DNA of 64,000 nt from Leptotrichia sp. HSP-536 (GCF_041199985.1 NZ_CP165647.1:992001-1056000), one strand, 5' to 3'. Positions 1 through 8,771 are shown, counted from the first letter of the stretch. The notes: a model not told the origin generated them from the sequence alone. Numbers and translations are program-made.

Positions 1-8
1 AAAAATAG

Positions 9-14
9 TATAAT
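9..14 (+). promoter_or_regulatory. possible -10 box upstream of pdxST
   Basis: A TATAAT hexamer lies 41 bases before the pdxS start codon. The matching -35 box would lie at or beyond the window edge, so only half of the promoter can be seen. Confidence 0.4.
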
Positions 15-55
15 ATTTAAAATCAAATTTTATTATCATGAAAGGATGAAATTTT

Positions 56-931
56 ATGGAAAATGAAAGATACGAATTAAACAAAAATTTAGCACAAATG
101 TTAAAAGGTGGAGTTATAATGGATGTTTCTACTCCTGAACAAGCAAGAATAGCTGAAGCGGCAGGTGCTGCTGCGGTTATGGCACTTGAAAGAATTCCAG
201 CGGACATTAGAGCTGTAGGCGGAGTTTCGAGAATGAGTGATCCTAAAATGATTAAAAGTATTCAGGAAGTTGTGTCAATTCCTGTAATGGCAAAAGTTAG
301 AATTGGACATTTTGTGGAAGCGCAGATTTTGGAAGCAATAGAAATTGACTATATAGATGAAAGTGAAGTTTTATCACCTGCTGATGATAAATTTCATGTA
401 GATAAGAAAAAATTTAAAGTTCCTTTTGTGTGTGGAGCAAAAGATTTGGGAGAAGCTCTTAGAAGAATAGCTGAAGGGGCTTCAATGATAAGAACTAAAG
501 GTGAACCGGGAACAGGAGATGTTGTACAGGCGGTACGGCATATGAGAATGATGAATCAAGAAATAAGAAGAATTCAAAATATGAGAGAAGATGAGCTTTA
601 TTTTACAGCCAAAGAATTACAAGTTCCTTTTGAATTAGTAAAATACGTTCATGAAAATGGGAAATTGCCAGTAGTAAATTTTGCAGCGGGTGGTGTTGCT
701 ACTCCTGCAGATGCGGCATTAATGATGCAGCTTGGGGCTGAAGGTGTATTTGTTGGATCAGGAATATTCAAATCTGGAGATCCTGTAAAAAGAGCTCAGG
801 CAATAGTTAAAGCTGTTACTAACTATAATGATCCAAAAGTGTTAGCTGAAATTTCAGAAGATTTAGGAGAAGCTATGGTTGGAATTAATGAGAATGAAAT
901 TCAGTTACTTATGGCTGAAAGAGGTAAATAA
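56..931 (+). CDS. pdxS: pyridoxal 5'-phosphate synthase, synthase subunit PdxS
   Basis: PdxS condenses ribose 5-phosphate, glyceraldehyde 3-phosphate and ammonia into PLP in the DXP-independent vitamin B6 pathway. It forms a cytoplasmic complex with the glutaminase PdxT. The 291-residue length is normal for the family. The barrel shows the GGVIMDVSTPEQA start, the PVMAKVRIGH segment with the Schiff-base lysine near residue 80, and the phosphate-binding GVFVGSGIFKS near residue 235. A Shine-Dalgarno AAAGGATG sits just upstream of the ATG. Its stop overlaps the pdxT start by one base (TAATG), so the two are translationally coupled. Nothing unusual was seen. Confidence 0.97.
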   Translation: MENERYELNKNLAQMLKGGVIMDVSTPEQARIAEAAGAAAVMALERIPADIRAVGGVSRMSDPKMIKSIQEVVSIPVMAKVRIGHFVEAQILEAIEIDYIDESEVLSPADDKFHVDKKKFKVPFVCGAKDLGEALRRIAEGASMIRTKGEPGTGDVVQAVRHMRMMNQEIRRIQNMREDELYFTAKELQVPFELVKYVHENGKLPVVNFAAGGVATPADAALMMQLGAEGVFVGSGIFKSGDPVKRAQAIVKAVTNYNDPKVLAEISEDLGEAMVGINENEIQLLMAERGK

Positions 932-1524
932 TGAAAATAGGTATATTGGCTTTACAGGGAGCTTTTGCTGAACATAGCAGGATGTTGGAAAAGCTTGGAG
1001 TAGAATCATTTGAAATACGAAAAAAATCTGATTTGACTAATGCAGTTAATAATAACGGCATTGACGGATTAATTATTCCAGGTGGAGAAAGTACAGTTAT
1101 AGGGAAATTACTTTACGATCTTGATTTGTTTGATGATATAAAAAACCTAATTTTGAACGGATTGCCTGTGTTTGGTACTTGTGCAGGATTAATTCTTTTG
1201 GCAAAGGAAATTGAAAATGATAATCGTTCTTATTTTAGAGTAATGGATATAAAAATTAGAAGAAATGCTTATGGAAGGCAGCTTGGAAGCTTTTTTACAA
1301 AAAGTGAATTTAAAGGTATCGGAGTTATTCCTATGACATTTATTAGAGCGCCGTATATTTCAAACGTAGGAGAAAAGGTGGAGATTCTTTCTACAGTTGA
1401 TGGAAATATTGTTGCGGCAAGAGAAAATAATATTTTGGTAACTTCATATCATCCTGAGTTAAATCCTGATCTTAAAGTACATAAGTTTTTTATTGAAATG
1501 TGTAATAAATTAAAAAATGACTAA
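931..1524 (+). CDS. pdxT: pyridoxal 5'-phosphate synthase, glutaminase subunit PdxT
   Basis: This class I glutamine amidotransferase hydrolyses glutamine and passes ammonia to PdxS. At 197 residues it is full length. The oxyanion segment PGGESTVIGKLL lies near residue 50. The nucleophile cysteine is in FGTCAGLILLA near residue 82, and the His-Glu pair is in SYHPELNPD near residue 172. It starts on the last base of the pdxS stop codon, which supports one operon and stoichiometric synthesis of the complex. After its stop there is an AT-rich gap carrying the separate acpP promoter, so pdxST appears to be a two-gene unit. Confidence 0.97.
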   Translation: MKIGILALQGAFAEHSRMLEKLGVESFEIRKKSDLTNAVNNNGIDGLIIPGGESTVIGKLLYDLDLFDDIKNLILNGLPVFGTCAGLILLAKEIENDNRSYFRVMDIKIRRNAYGRQLGSFFTKSEFKGIGVIPMTFIRAPYISNVGEKVEILSTVDGNIVAARENNILVTSYHPELNPDLKVHKFFIEMCNKLKND

Positions 1525-1574
1525 AAAATAGGATGATTTTTTAAAATTTTATTTTATTATTTAGTAATTTTTAG

Positions 1575-1603
1575 TTGCATTTTTTAAATTCATTTGGTAT
1601 AAT
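1575..1603 (+). promoter_or_regulatory. acpP promoter, extended -10
   Basis: TTGCAT at 1575-1580 and TATAAT at 1598-1603 are separated by exactly 17 bases. TGG directly precedes the -10, giving an extended -10 of the same form as the fadA-operon and pnp promoters in this window. Confidence 0.8.
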
Positions 1604-1638
1604 AACTCTAGATAATAAAATATGGAGGTGGCATTATA

Positions 1639-1860
1639 ATGCTAGATAAAATTAAATCAATAGTAGTAGATCAATTAGGTGTAGATGAGGATCAAGTAAC
1701 TGAAGATGCATCATTTGTTGATGATTTGGGAGCTGATTCATTAGATACAGTTGAATTAATCATGGCTTTTGAAGAAGAGTTTGATATTGAAATTCCTGAT
1801 GAAGATGCACAAAAAATTAAAACAGTTAAAGATGTAATTGAATACATCGAATCTAAATAA
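1639..1860 (+). CDS. acpP: acyl carrier protein
   Basis: ACP carries growing acyl chains on a 4'-phosphopantetheine arm during fatty-acid synthesis. The 73-residue acidic protein has the family motif GADSLDTVEL, whose serine near residue 35 takes the prosthetic group. A strong GGAGGTGG ribosome site precedes the ATG. It has its own promoter and is followed by a G/C hairpin, so it is probably transcribed mostly as a short abundant message. fabF follows after about 550 bases without a gene, as in many fab clusters, but is separated here by a repeat-like region. Confidence 0.97.
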   Translation: MLDKIKSIVVDQLGVDEDQVTEDASFVDDLGADSLDTVELIMAFEEEFDIEIPDEDAQKIKTVKDVIEYIESK

Positions 1861-1874
1861 TAGATAAAACTTTT

Positions 1875-1896
1875 GGGGGTTATTCCCCCTTTTTTA
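1875..1896 (+). terminator. acpP terminator
   Basis: GGGGG and CCCCC are separated by a five-base loop (TTATT) and followed by a run of T. The stem is short but all G/C. Confidence 0.65.
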
Positions 1897-2100
1897 TTGA
1901 AAAAAAAATGAAAAAATGTTAAAATAAACTTATTGTAAAAAATTATTATTTAAAATAATAAAATAAATTAATAGTTGTTTATAATTTTTATAAAATTAAG
2001 ATTACTATTAATAAATATTTTTTCTATAATATTTATGTTTTTTCTTTTTTTAAAAGTAAAGGGGAACAGTCGCTATCTCCTTTGCAAAACCAGCTCGTCT

Positions 2101-2256
2101 AAGCATTTTTGGAAAACAAAATCGAAAGTCGCTACGTAAAACTACGCTCACTTTCGCAAATTACAGAGTGAATTTAATTCTATCAAATGAATTATTATAG
2201 AAGTTATGGCGAAAGAAACACATAAATGTGTTTAGTCGATTTTATTTCCAAAAAAT
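2101..2256. repeat. imperfect inverted repeat in the acpP-fabF gap
   Basis: The gap 1897-2415 has no credible gene. Inside it, GGAAAACAAAATCGA (2111-2125) is nearly complementary to TCGATTTTATTTCC (2236-2249). Between the arms, CTTTCGC near 2151 faces GCGAAAG near 2209, and CACATAAATGTG near 2219 can fold locally. The segment is less AT-rich than its surroundings. It could be a degenerate non-autonomous mobile element or a structured RNA; I do not recognise a family. Confidence 0.45.
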
Positions 2257-2415
2257 CACGACATTTTGAGTTTAGATACAACGATTATTTTAGTAAAAAT
2301 AATAAACGAAATCTAGTTAAAGAAAAAATAATAGTATAAAAGGGGAAAATATTATCTTAAATAGATTAAATGCATTTAAAATTAAAGAAAAAAATAAAAA
2401 ATGAGAGGTGTATTA

Positions 2416-3651
2416 ATGAGAAGAGTAGTTATTACAGGAATTGGACTGGTAACTCCATTAGGGACTGGAAAAGAAAAGGCTTGGAAAAATTTGTTGGAAG
2501 GTGAATGCGGAATTGATAAAATCACTCAATTTGACAGTTCGCAGCATCCAGTTCATATAGCCGCTGAGGTAAAGGATTTTGTGCCTGAAAATTACATTGA
2601 AAAAAAAGAATTGAAAAAAATAGCCAGATTTTCACAATTTGCGATTGCGGCATCAAAGGAAGCGTTGGAAGATGCAAAATTGGAAATTACAGATGAAAAT
2701 GCGGATCGAATTGGAGTAATTATTGGTTCAGGAATTGGAGGACTGGATGTAATTGAGCAGGAAGTGGAAAAACTTGTTACAAGAGGACCAAAAAGAGTAT
2801 CACCATTTTATATTCCAGCGGCAATTTTAAATATGGCTTCAGGAAATACTTCGATTTATATAGGAGCAAAAGGGCCTAATAAAACTGTTGTTACAGCTTG
2901 TGCTTCAGGAACAAATTCAATTGGAGATGCTTTTCAGGCAATTTTGTTAGGAAAAGCTGATGCGATGATAGCTGGAGGAACAGAAGCAACAGTAACTCCA
3001 TCAGGAATAGCAGGATTTGCAAACTTGAAGGCATTATCAACTAATCCAGATCCAAAAACTGCATCACGTCCATTTACAGCGGATAGAGACGGATTTGTGC
3101 TTGGAGAAGGTGCTGGAGTGCTAGTGCTGGAAGAATTGGAATACGCTAAAAAACGTGGAGCAAAAATTTATGCAGAAGTTGTGGGATATGGAGAAACAGG
3201 AGATGCTTTCCACATGACAGCGCCGTCTGATGGTGGAGAAGGAGCTGCAAGAGCGTTTAAAATGGCTTTGGAGCAAGGAAATATCAAACCTGAAGAAGTT
3301 GGATACATTAATGCGCACGGAACATCTACACCTGCGAATGACAAAAATGAAACTCAGGCAATAAAAACAACATTTGGAGAACACGCATACAAACTTGCTG
3401 TAAGTTCTACAAAAGGTGCGACTGGACATTTATTAGGTGGAGCAGGAGGAATTGAAGCAGCATTTTTAGCACTTGCAATTTCAGAAGGAATTATGCCTCC
3501 AACTATAAATTATGAAAATCCAGATCCATTATGTGACTTGGATTATGTGCCAAATAAACCTGTAAAAAGAGATATTGAAGTAGGAATGTCAAGTTCATTG
3601 GGATTTGGTGGACATAATGCAGTAATTGCATTTAGAAAATATAAAGGATAA
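2416..3651 (+). CDS. fabF: beta-ketoacyl-ACP synthase II (FabF)
   Basis: FabF elongates acyl-ACP with malonyl-ACP in type II fatty-acid synthesis. The protein has the Cys-His-His triad of condensing enzymes: Cys in VTACASGTNS near residue 160, His in NAHGTSTPAND near 300 and His in GATGHLLGG near 335. Its 411 residues match the family. The start at 2416 is chosen over an in-frame ATG at 2401 because GAGAGGTG lies 2402-2409, correctly spaced for 2416 and inside the longer reading. A hairpin follows the gene. The nearby acpP supplies its carrier. Confidence 0.95.
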   Translation: MRRVVITGIGLVTPLGTGKEKAWKNLLEGECGIDKITQFDSSQHPVHIAAEVKDFVPENYIEKKELKKIARFSQFAIAASKEALEDAKLEITDENADRIGVIIGSGIGGLDVIEQEVEKLVTRGPKRVSPFYIPAAILNMASGNTSIYIGAKGPNKTVVTACASGTNSIGDAFQAILLGKADAMIAGGTEATVTPSGIAGFANLKALSTNPDPKTASRPFTADRDGFVLGEGAGVLVLEELEYAKKRGAKIYAEVVGYGETGDAFHMTAPSDGGEGAARAFKMALEQGNIKPEEVGYINAHGTSTPANDKNETQAIKTTFGEHAYKLAVSSTKGATGHLLGGAGGIEAAFLALAISEGIMPPTINYENPDPLCDLDYVPNKPVKRDIEVGMSSSLGFGGHNAVIAFRKYKG

Positions 3652-3656
3652 TTTTT

Positions 3657-3675
3657 GAGGGCATTATTTGCCCTC
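3657..3675 (+). terminator. hairpin after fabF
   Basis: GAGGGCA and TGCCCTC form a perfect seven-base-pair stem six bases after the fabF stop. The following T tract is poor (TTAATA), so it may terminate only partially or stabilise the 3' end. Confidence 0.5.
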
Positions 3676-3737
3676 TTAATATAAAACTTAATAAAAAAGG
3701 ATTAAAAAAATTTTAGCAATAGAAAAGAGGTGAATAA

Positions 3738-4442
3738 ATGAAAACAGGAGAAAGAAAGAATTCTGAGGAATTATTAAAGAAGATCGGGTATAAATTTAAA
3801 AATAAGATGTATTTAAAAGAGGCATTGACTCATAGATCATATTCTAATGAAATTGAAAGAGAGAAAAGATTTAATAACGAAAAATTAGAATTTTTAGGAG
3901 ATGCGATATTAAATCTAATAACGACAGAATATATTTATGAACTGTATGAAAAAAAAACAGAAGGAGAACTAGCCAAGTTAAAAAGTCAGATTATAAGTGA
4001 ACCTGTATTTTCAACCATTGCTAGTGATATTGAACTGGGAGAGTATTTATATTTAAGTAATGGTGAAATTATGTCAGGCGGGAGAAATAGGAGATCTATT
4101 TTAGGTGATGCTTTTGAAGCGCTGATTGGTGCGATTTTTAAAGATTCAGATTATTATACTGCCAAAAATGTTGCATTGAAGTTTTTACTGGGGAAAATAA
4201 ATAAACTGGAAGAAATTGAAGGAACAGGAGACTATAAAACAGTTTTGCAGGAGTTTGTTCAGGGAAGGTATAAAAAAATGCCTGAGTATAAATTACTTGG
4301 AACTAAAGGGCCAGATCATGATAAAGTCTTTGAAATTTGTGTAAGATGGAATAATAAGATTTATGGTGTTGGAGTAGGAAGAAGTAAGAAAGAAGCTGAA
4401 AAACATGCTGCAAAAGAAGCATTAGAAAAATTAAATAAATAA
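3738..4442 (+). CDS. rnc: ribonuclease III
   Basis: RNase III cleaves double-stranded RNA in rRNA precursors and structured mRNAs. The catalytic signature NEKLEFLGDAILNL is at residues 47-60 with its metal-binding acidic residues intact. A second acidic cluster (GDAFEALIGAIF) is near 125. The C-terminus from about residue 160 is a double-stranded RNA-binding domain ending in a KKEAEKHAAKEALEKL-like helix. At 234 residues it is full length. An AGAGGTG ribosome site precedes the ATG. coaD follows after 26 bases, so the two are probably co-transcribed. A probable target, the pnp leader hairpin, lies elsewhere in this window. Confidence 0.96.
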   Translation: MKTGERKNSEELLKKIGYKFKNKMYLKEALTHRSYSNEIEREKRFNNEKLEFLGDAILNLITTEYIYELYEKKTEGELAKLKSQIISEPVFSTIASDIELGEYLYLSNGEIMSGGRNRRSILGDAFEALIGAIFKDSDYYTAKNVALKFLLGKINKLEEIEGTGDYKTVLQEFVQGRYKKMPEYKLLGTKGPDHDKVFEICVRWNNKIYGVGVGRSKKEAEKHAAKEALEKLNK

Positions 4443-4468
4443 ATGCAGTAAAAAAGTAGGAGAACAAA

Positions 4469-4969
4469 ATGGAAAAAGTAGCTTTATATCCAGGCAGTTT
4501 TGATCCAATAACAAAAGGACATATTGATATTATAAGACGTTCTTCAAGTTTATTTGATAAATTAATAATAGGAATTTTTAAAAATTCTACAAAATCGAAA
4601 GCCTGGTTTTCAGACGAAGAAAAAGTTGAAATGATAGAAGAAATTTTAAAAAAAGAAAATATTAATGCCGAAATAAAAATTTTTAATGGATTGCTAGTTG
4701 ATTTTATGTGTAAAGAAAAAGTAAATATTCTAATAAGAGGACTGCGTGCATTATCAGACTACGAATATGAATTACAGTTCACATTAACAAATAAAACTCT
4801 TGCAAAAAGTGAATTTGAAACAGTATTCTTAACTGCTTCAAGAGAATATTTGTATTTAAGCTCAAGCCTTGTGAAGGAAGTGGCACAAAATAAAGGAAAT
4901 TTAAGTTTTTTTGTAACAGAAAATGTAGAAAAACGAATGATTGAGAGAGCAGAAAGTTTTAAGCGATAA
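4469..4969 (+). CDS. coaD: phosphopantetheine adenylyltransferase
   Basis: CoaD makes dephospho-CoA from 4'-phosphopantetheine and ATP, the penultimate step of coenzyme A synthesis. The 166-residue protein opens with YPGSFDPITKGHIDII, containing the nucleotide-binding T/HxGH motif at residues 15-18. It also has the conserved LIRGLRALSDYEYE and the C-terminal YLYLSSSLVKEVA segment. Length is normal. It lies 26 bases after rnc with a good AGGAGAA ribosome site, consistent with an rnc-coaD message. Confidence 0.96.
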   Translation: MEKVALYPGSFDPITKGHIDIIRRSSSLFDKLIIGIFKNSTKSKAWFSDEEKVEMIEEILKKENINAEIKIFNGLLVDFMCKEKVNILIRGLRALSDYEYELQFTLTNKTLAKSEFETVFLTASREYLYLSSSLVKEVAQNKGNLSFFVTENVEKRMIERAESFKR

Positions 4970-5090
4970 ATAAAAGAGATTTTCTGTTTCACAGTTAATA
5001 AAAAGGAAAAAAAAATAATTTTGTTAAAAAAATTTGATAATATATACATTATAAATTTTGAAAATCAAATAAAAGAAGGAAAATCAATAT

Positions 5091-6449
5091 ATGGCTGTGA
5101 AAAAAGGGAAAATGAAATATATATGCTCAGAATGCGGCTACAGTTCATTAAAATGGATGGGAAAATGTCCAAACTGCGATTCGTGGGGGACATTTGAAGA
5201 AGAAATTGATATAAAAAAGACTTTTAAAAATGTGGAATCACAGGAAGTTTCAATAAAGAAAATAACAGAAATTGAAATTGAAAAAGAATTTAGAATGGTA
5301 ACTCCGTTTGAAGAATTTGACAGAGTCTTAGGCGGTGGACTGATAAAAGGGGAAGTTGTATTAATTACAGGAAGTCCTGGAATTGGGAAATCAACTTTTT
5401 TGCTTCAGTTGTCGCAGGAATATGCAAAAATAGGAAATGTTTTTTATGTTTCAGGAGAAGAATCACCACGGCAAATAAAACAGCGTGCAGAACGTGTCAA
5501 TGTAAAAAGTGAAAACTTGTACATCTTGAACGATACAAATATTGAAAAAATTGAAAGTGTCATTTTGAAAGAAAAACCGAAAGTAGTTGTAATTGACTCG
5601 ATTCAGACGCTTTATTCTGAAAATGTAAATTCAATTCCTGGAAGCGTTACACAAATTCGTGAAACAACATTAAAAATTATTGAAATTGCAAAAAAAAATG
5701 AAATTGCATTTTATATTGTAGGACATGTTACAAAAGATGGAAAACTTGCAGGACCAAAATTACTGGAACATATGGTTGATGCAGTTTTGCAGATAGAAGG
5801 GGAAGAAAACAGCTATTTTAGAATAATCCGTTCAATAAAGAACCGTTATGGTTCAACAAATGAAATTTCTATTTTTGATATGAAGGAAAATGGAATTAAC
5901 GAAGTAAAAAATCCATCTGAATTTTTTATAAGCGATAGAGAGGAAAAAAACGTAGGGAGTATCATCGTTCCTATCTTTGAAGGAAGCCGTGTATTTTTGT
6001 TTGAAGTTCAGTCGTTGCTGGGAACACCTAATTTTGGAATGCCGAGAAGAACAGTTGAAGGATACGATAAGACTCGTGTGGAAATTTTGAGTGCAGTCTT
6101 GTCTCGCTCATTAAAAGTGGATGTAAATTCAAAAGATATTTACATAAATATTCCTGGCGGAATTGACTTGAATGACAGAAGTTCTGATTTGGCAGTAGTT
6201 TTTTCACTTTTATCTTCAATAAAAGGAATTCCTGTAAGTCAGAAGATAGCGGCTATTGGAGAACTCGGATTACGAGGAGAAGTGAGAAAAGTTTCATTTA
6301 TAAAAAATAGAGTAACAGAGCTGGAAAAATTGGGATTTGCAGGAGTTTATTTGCCTAAGAACCATAAAGCTGATTTTGAAAAGGAGAAAACTAAAATAAA
6401 GCTTAATTATATAAGTAATATAAGTGAACTTGTTGAAAGGGTTAAATAG
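5091..6449 (+). CDS. radA: DNA repair protein RadA
   Basis: RadA is a RecA-like ATPase with a Lon-like C-terminal domain that promotes branch migration in recombination. The N-terminus carries a four-cysteine zinc finger (C12, C15, C26, C29). Walker A reads GSPGIGKST at about 94-102, and the RadA-specific KNRxG motif appears as KNRYGSTNE near 250. The last ~180 residues form the Lon-like domain (GGIDLNDRSSDLAVV). At 452 residues it is full length. disA begins 33 bases downstream, and RadA-DisA pairing is known from other bacteria, where RadA inhibits DisA. Confidence 0.96.
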   Translation: MAVKKGKMKYICSECGYSSLKWMGKCPNCDSWGTFEEEIDIKKTFKNVESQEVSIKKITEIEIEKEFRMVTPFEEFDRVLGGGLIKGEVVLITGSPGIGKSTFLLQLSQEYAKIGNVFYVSGEESPRQIKQRAERVNVKSENLYILNDTNIEKIESVILKEKPKVVVIDSIQTLYSENVNSIPGSVTQIRETTLKIIEIAKKNEIAFYIVGHVTKDGKLAGPKLLEHMVDAVLQIEGEENSYFRIIRSIKNRYGSTNEISIFDMKENGINEVKNPSEFFISDREEKNVGSIIVPIFEGSRVFLFEVQSLLGTPNFGMPRRTVEGYDKTRVEILSAVLSRSLKVDVNSKDIYINIPGGIDLNDRSSDLAVVFSLLSSIKGIPVSQKIAAIGELGLRGEVRKVSFIKNRVTELEKLGFAGVYLPKNHKADFEKEKTKIKLNYISNISELVERVK

Positions 6450-6482
6450 CCCCAAAAGTAAAAAGGGCGAAAGGATAAAAAG

Positions 6483-7556
6483 ATGGTAAAAAAGACAGTT
6501 AGCGAGAAGAAAATATTGGAGTATATATTTGATATAGTGGCGCCAGGAACAGCTTTAAGAGAGGCAATAGACAAGATTCAGGAAGCAAAGCTAGGAGCTT
6601 TAATTGTATTGGGCAATCCAGTTGATTTAAAAGATGTCATAGGAGGTGGATTTGAATTAAATACAGTTTATTCACCTCAAAAAGTGTATGAATTGTCAAA
6701 AATGGACGGTGGAATAATTTTGTCTACAGATATAAAGACAATTTACGGTGCAAATATTCAATTACAGCCTAATTATGCAATACAGACAGATGAAAGCGGT
6801 ACAAGGCATCAGGCGGCACACAGAGTTGCACAGCAGAAAGGTAATTTAGTTGTGGCAGTTTCAGAAAGACGGAATAAAATAACGATATATTATGGAAAAT
6901 TCAGATATATGTTAAATGAAATTGGCGATTTACTGACGAAATCTTCACAAGCGATAACAGCTTTGGAAAAATATTCGCTTACAATTGAAAAAAATCACGT
7001 TAATTTATCTATACTGGAATTTGATAATATGGTAACTCTTTATGATATTGTTGAATGTGTCAGAATGTATGGACTGCTTTTTAGAATGTCTGAAGAGTTA
7101 ATTGAGTATATGGCGGAACTTGGAAGTGAAGGACGGCTTATAAAGATTCAGTATGAAGAAATAATGTTAAATAAAAACGAAACTTTTAATGCTCTGATAA
7201 AAGATTATCAGGTAAATAATGAAAAAGCGGAAAAAATTAGAGTAAGGTTAAAATCCTTGACAAAAGAAGAATTGCTAGATGATGAAAAAATAGTGAGTTT
7301 ATTGGGATTTGATACAGATATTACAAATCTTGATGAAAAAATAGAACCACGTGGTTATGGACTTTTGAGCAATATAACAAAAATAAGTAGAAAAGATAGG
7401 GAAGTCCTCGTAAAGGAATTTTCAAATGTTCAGTCTATTTTGATGTCAACTGCATCAGATATTGCAAAATTAAAAGGAGTAAGTAAATTTAAAGCTGAGC
7501 ATATTAGTAAATCATTGAAACGTATAAAAAATAAAACAATTGTTGACAGAGACTAA
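6483..7556 (+). CDS. disA: DNA integrity scanning diadenylate cyclase DisA
   Basis: DisA makes c-di-AMP from two ATP and is inhibited by branched DNA. The N-terminal cyclase domain has DGG at 75-77, where DGA is usual, and GTRHQ at 106-110, where GTRHR is usual. A central linker follows, then a C-terminal helix-hairpin-helix DNA-binding domain (LKGVSKFKAEHIS). Its 357 residues are typical. The RHR motif is thus RHQ here; activity is likely but less certain than for a canonical protein. It follows radA directly and probably shares its transcript. Confidence 0.93.
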   Translation: MVKKTVSEKKILEYIFDIVAPGTALREAIDKIQEAKLGALIVLGNPVDLKDVIGGGFELNTVYSPQKVYELSKMDGGIILSTDIKTIYGANIQLQPNYAIQTDESGTRHQAAHRVAQQKGNLVVAVSERRNKITIYYGKFRYMLNEIGDLLTKSSQAITALEKYSLTIEKNHVNLSILEFDNMVTLYDIVECVRMYGLLFRMSEELIEYMAELGSEGRLIKIQYEEIMLNKNETFNALIKDYQVNNEKAEKIRVRLKSLTKEELLDDEKIVSLLGFDTDITNLDEKIEPRGYGLLSNITKISRKDREVLVKEFSNVQSILMSTASDIAKLKGVSKFKAEHISKSLKRIKNKTIVDRD

Positions 7557-7611
7557 AATTTTTGACAACTTTTGAACTTGATTTTAAAATAAAAAGAGAA
7601 AGTAGGTAAAA

Positions 7612-8526
7612 ATGGAAGATAAAAAAGTAACTGTCGGAGGGCAGGCTGTTGTGGAAGGGGTTATGATGAGAGGACCTAAAGCGATTGCAACGGCTGTTCG
7701 TAAGCAGGATGGAAGTATTGTTTATAAAAAAATAGCACTTACTGAAAAAAGTAATAGATGGTTAAAAGTGCCTTTTGTTAGAGGAGTTATTGCACTTTAT
7801 GATGCGATGGTTGTAGGAACAAAGGAGCTTATTTTTGCATCAAATCAGGCTGGACTGGAAGAGGAGAAATTGACGGATAAGCAAGTTGGATTTACTGTTA
7901 TGACGTCAGTTTTACTAGGAATCGCAGTGTTTATGTGGCTGCCTTCAGCTGTGGGAGGTTTTTTCTTTCCAGGTAAAGCAAACATTTTAAAGGCAAATAT
8001 TGTAGAAGCTATTATAAAATTAGTTCTTTTCTTGGGATATATTTATGGAATTTCATTTTTGAAGGATATACAGCGGGTTTTTGAATATCATGGAGCAGAA
8101 CATAAAAGTATTATGAATTACGAAATGGAAAAGGAATTAACACCAAAAAATGCAAAAGAATGCACAAGATTTCATCCAAGATGTGGTACAAGCTTTCTTT
8201 TACTTGTAATGTTTATAAGTATTTTAGTGTTTTCAACAGTCGACTTGTTTTTTAAAGTTCCAACTGGACATTTTACAATGTTAATTTATAAATTGATAAC
8301 AAGAATCTTATTTGTACCTTTTGTTGCTGGGCTTTCTTACGAAATACAGCGTTGGACAAGTTATCATTTGGATAATATTTTTGCAAAAATAATAGCTGTT
8401 CCAGGAATGTGGCTACAAAAAATTACTACAAGCGAACCTGATGAAAGTCAGCTGGAAGTGGCGATTGTGGCGTTAAATGTGGCGTTGGGGAATGAAGTAA
8501 CGAATGCTACGGAAGTTTTTGAATAA
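7612..8526 (+). CDS. DUF1385 family membrane protein (YqhQ-like)
   Basis: The protein belongs to the YqhQ/DUF1385 family of conserved bacterial membrane proteins of unknown activity. It begins with the family hallmark VGGQAVVEGVMMRGP. It also has the conserved HGAEHKSIMNYE and CTRFHPRCGTSFLL segments, whose His and Cys residues suggest metal binding (inference). There are about four hydrophobic segments between residues 100 and 265. At 304 residues it is full length. It follows disA after 55 bases with its own GAGAAAGTAGG-type ribosome site and ends before a clear terminator. Confidence 0.88.
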   Translation: MEDKKVTVGGQAVVEGVMMRGPKAIATAVRKQDGSIVYKKIALTEKSNRWLKVPFVRGVIALYDAMVVGTKELIFASNQAGLEEEKLTDKQVGFTVMTSVLLGIAVFMWLPSAVGGFFFPGKANILKANIVEAIIKLVLFLGYIYGISFLKDIQRVFEYHGAEHKSIMNYEMEKELTPKNAKECTRFHPRCGTSFLLLVMFISILVFSTVDLFFKVPTGHFTMLIYKLITRILFVPFVAGLSYEIQRWTSYHLDNIFAKIIAVPGMWLQKITTSEPDESQLEVAIVALNVALGNEVTNATEVFE

Positions 8527-8552
8527 AAAAATAAAAATATATTGGAAAAATT

Positions 8553-8576
8553 GCACTCTTAGGGGGTGCTTTTTTT
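8553..8576 (+). terminator. terminator after the YqhQ-like gene
   Basis: GCACTC pairs with GGGTGC (one G-U) across a five-base loop and is followed by seven T. Confidence 0.75.
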
Positions 8577-8580
8577 GAAA

Positions 8581-8610
8581 CATAGATTGTATAATATATT
8601 GCAACAAATT
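8581..8610 (+). repeat. 30-bp repeat, copy 1
   Basis: The segment starting CATAGATTGTATAATATATT matches 18831-18860 at 28 of 30 bases. It includes a TATAAT-like core. In this copy it lies 45 bases before a truncated AAA-ATPase/nuclease reading frame, so it might be a shared promoter region of that multi-copy family (inference). Confidence 0.6.
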
Positions 8611-8654
8611 AAAAAAATATGAAATAAAAAAAACAGAAGAAATAAATCTATTTT

Positions 8655-8771
8655 GCAGTTTTCCTTCACAGTGGCTACCTGACTGTTGAAAAGAAACTTG
8701 AAAGAAATGTTTGCGATTTAAAAATTTCAAATGAAGAACTGTTTGATTTTTTTTTAAAACATTTTCATTAG
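8655..8771 (+). pseudogene. remnant of an AAA-ATPase/PD-(D/E)XK family protein C-terminus
   Basis: One frame encodes 38 residues beginning AVFLHSGYLTVEKKL and containing LKISNEELFDFF, then a TAG stop. The LxHSGYLT...YxLKIxNEEVxxFF pattern is typical of the PD-(D/E)XK_9 region of the large AAA-ATPase-like proteins that are multi-copy in Fusobacteriota. Nothing upstream continues this frame, so it is a 3' fragment of a deleted gene. The family assignment comes from motif memory, not a search. Confidence 0.55.

Noticed and set aside
2061..2110. Possible tRNA-like segment in the acpP-fabF gap
   Set aside because: No cloverleaf with acceptor, anticodon and T arms can be drawn; the G/C content comes from the inverted repeat.
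3121..3429. Minus-strand open frames inside fabF, pnp, carB and other genes
   Set aside because: They are cysteine/serine/phenylalanine-rich shadows of AT-rich coding DNA without ribosome sites.
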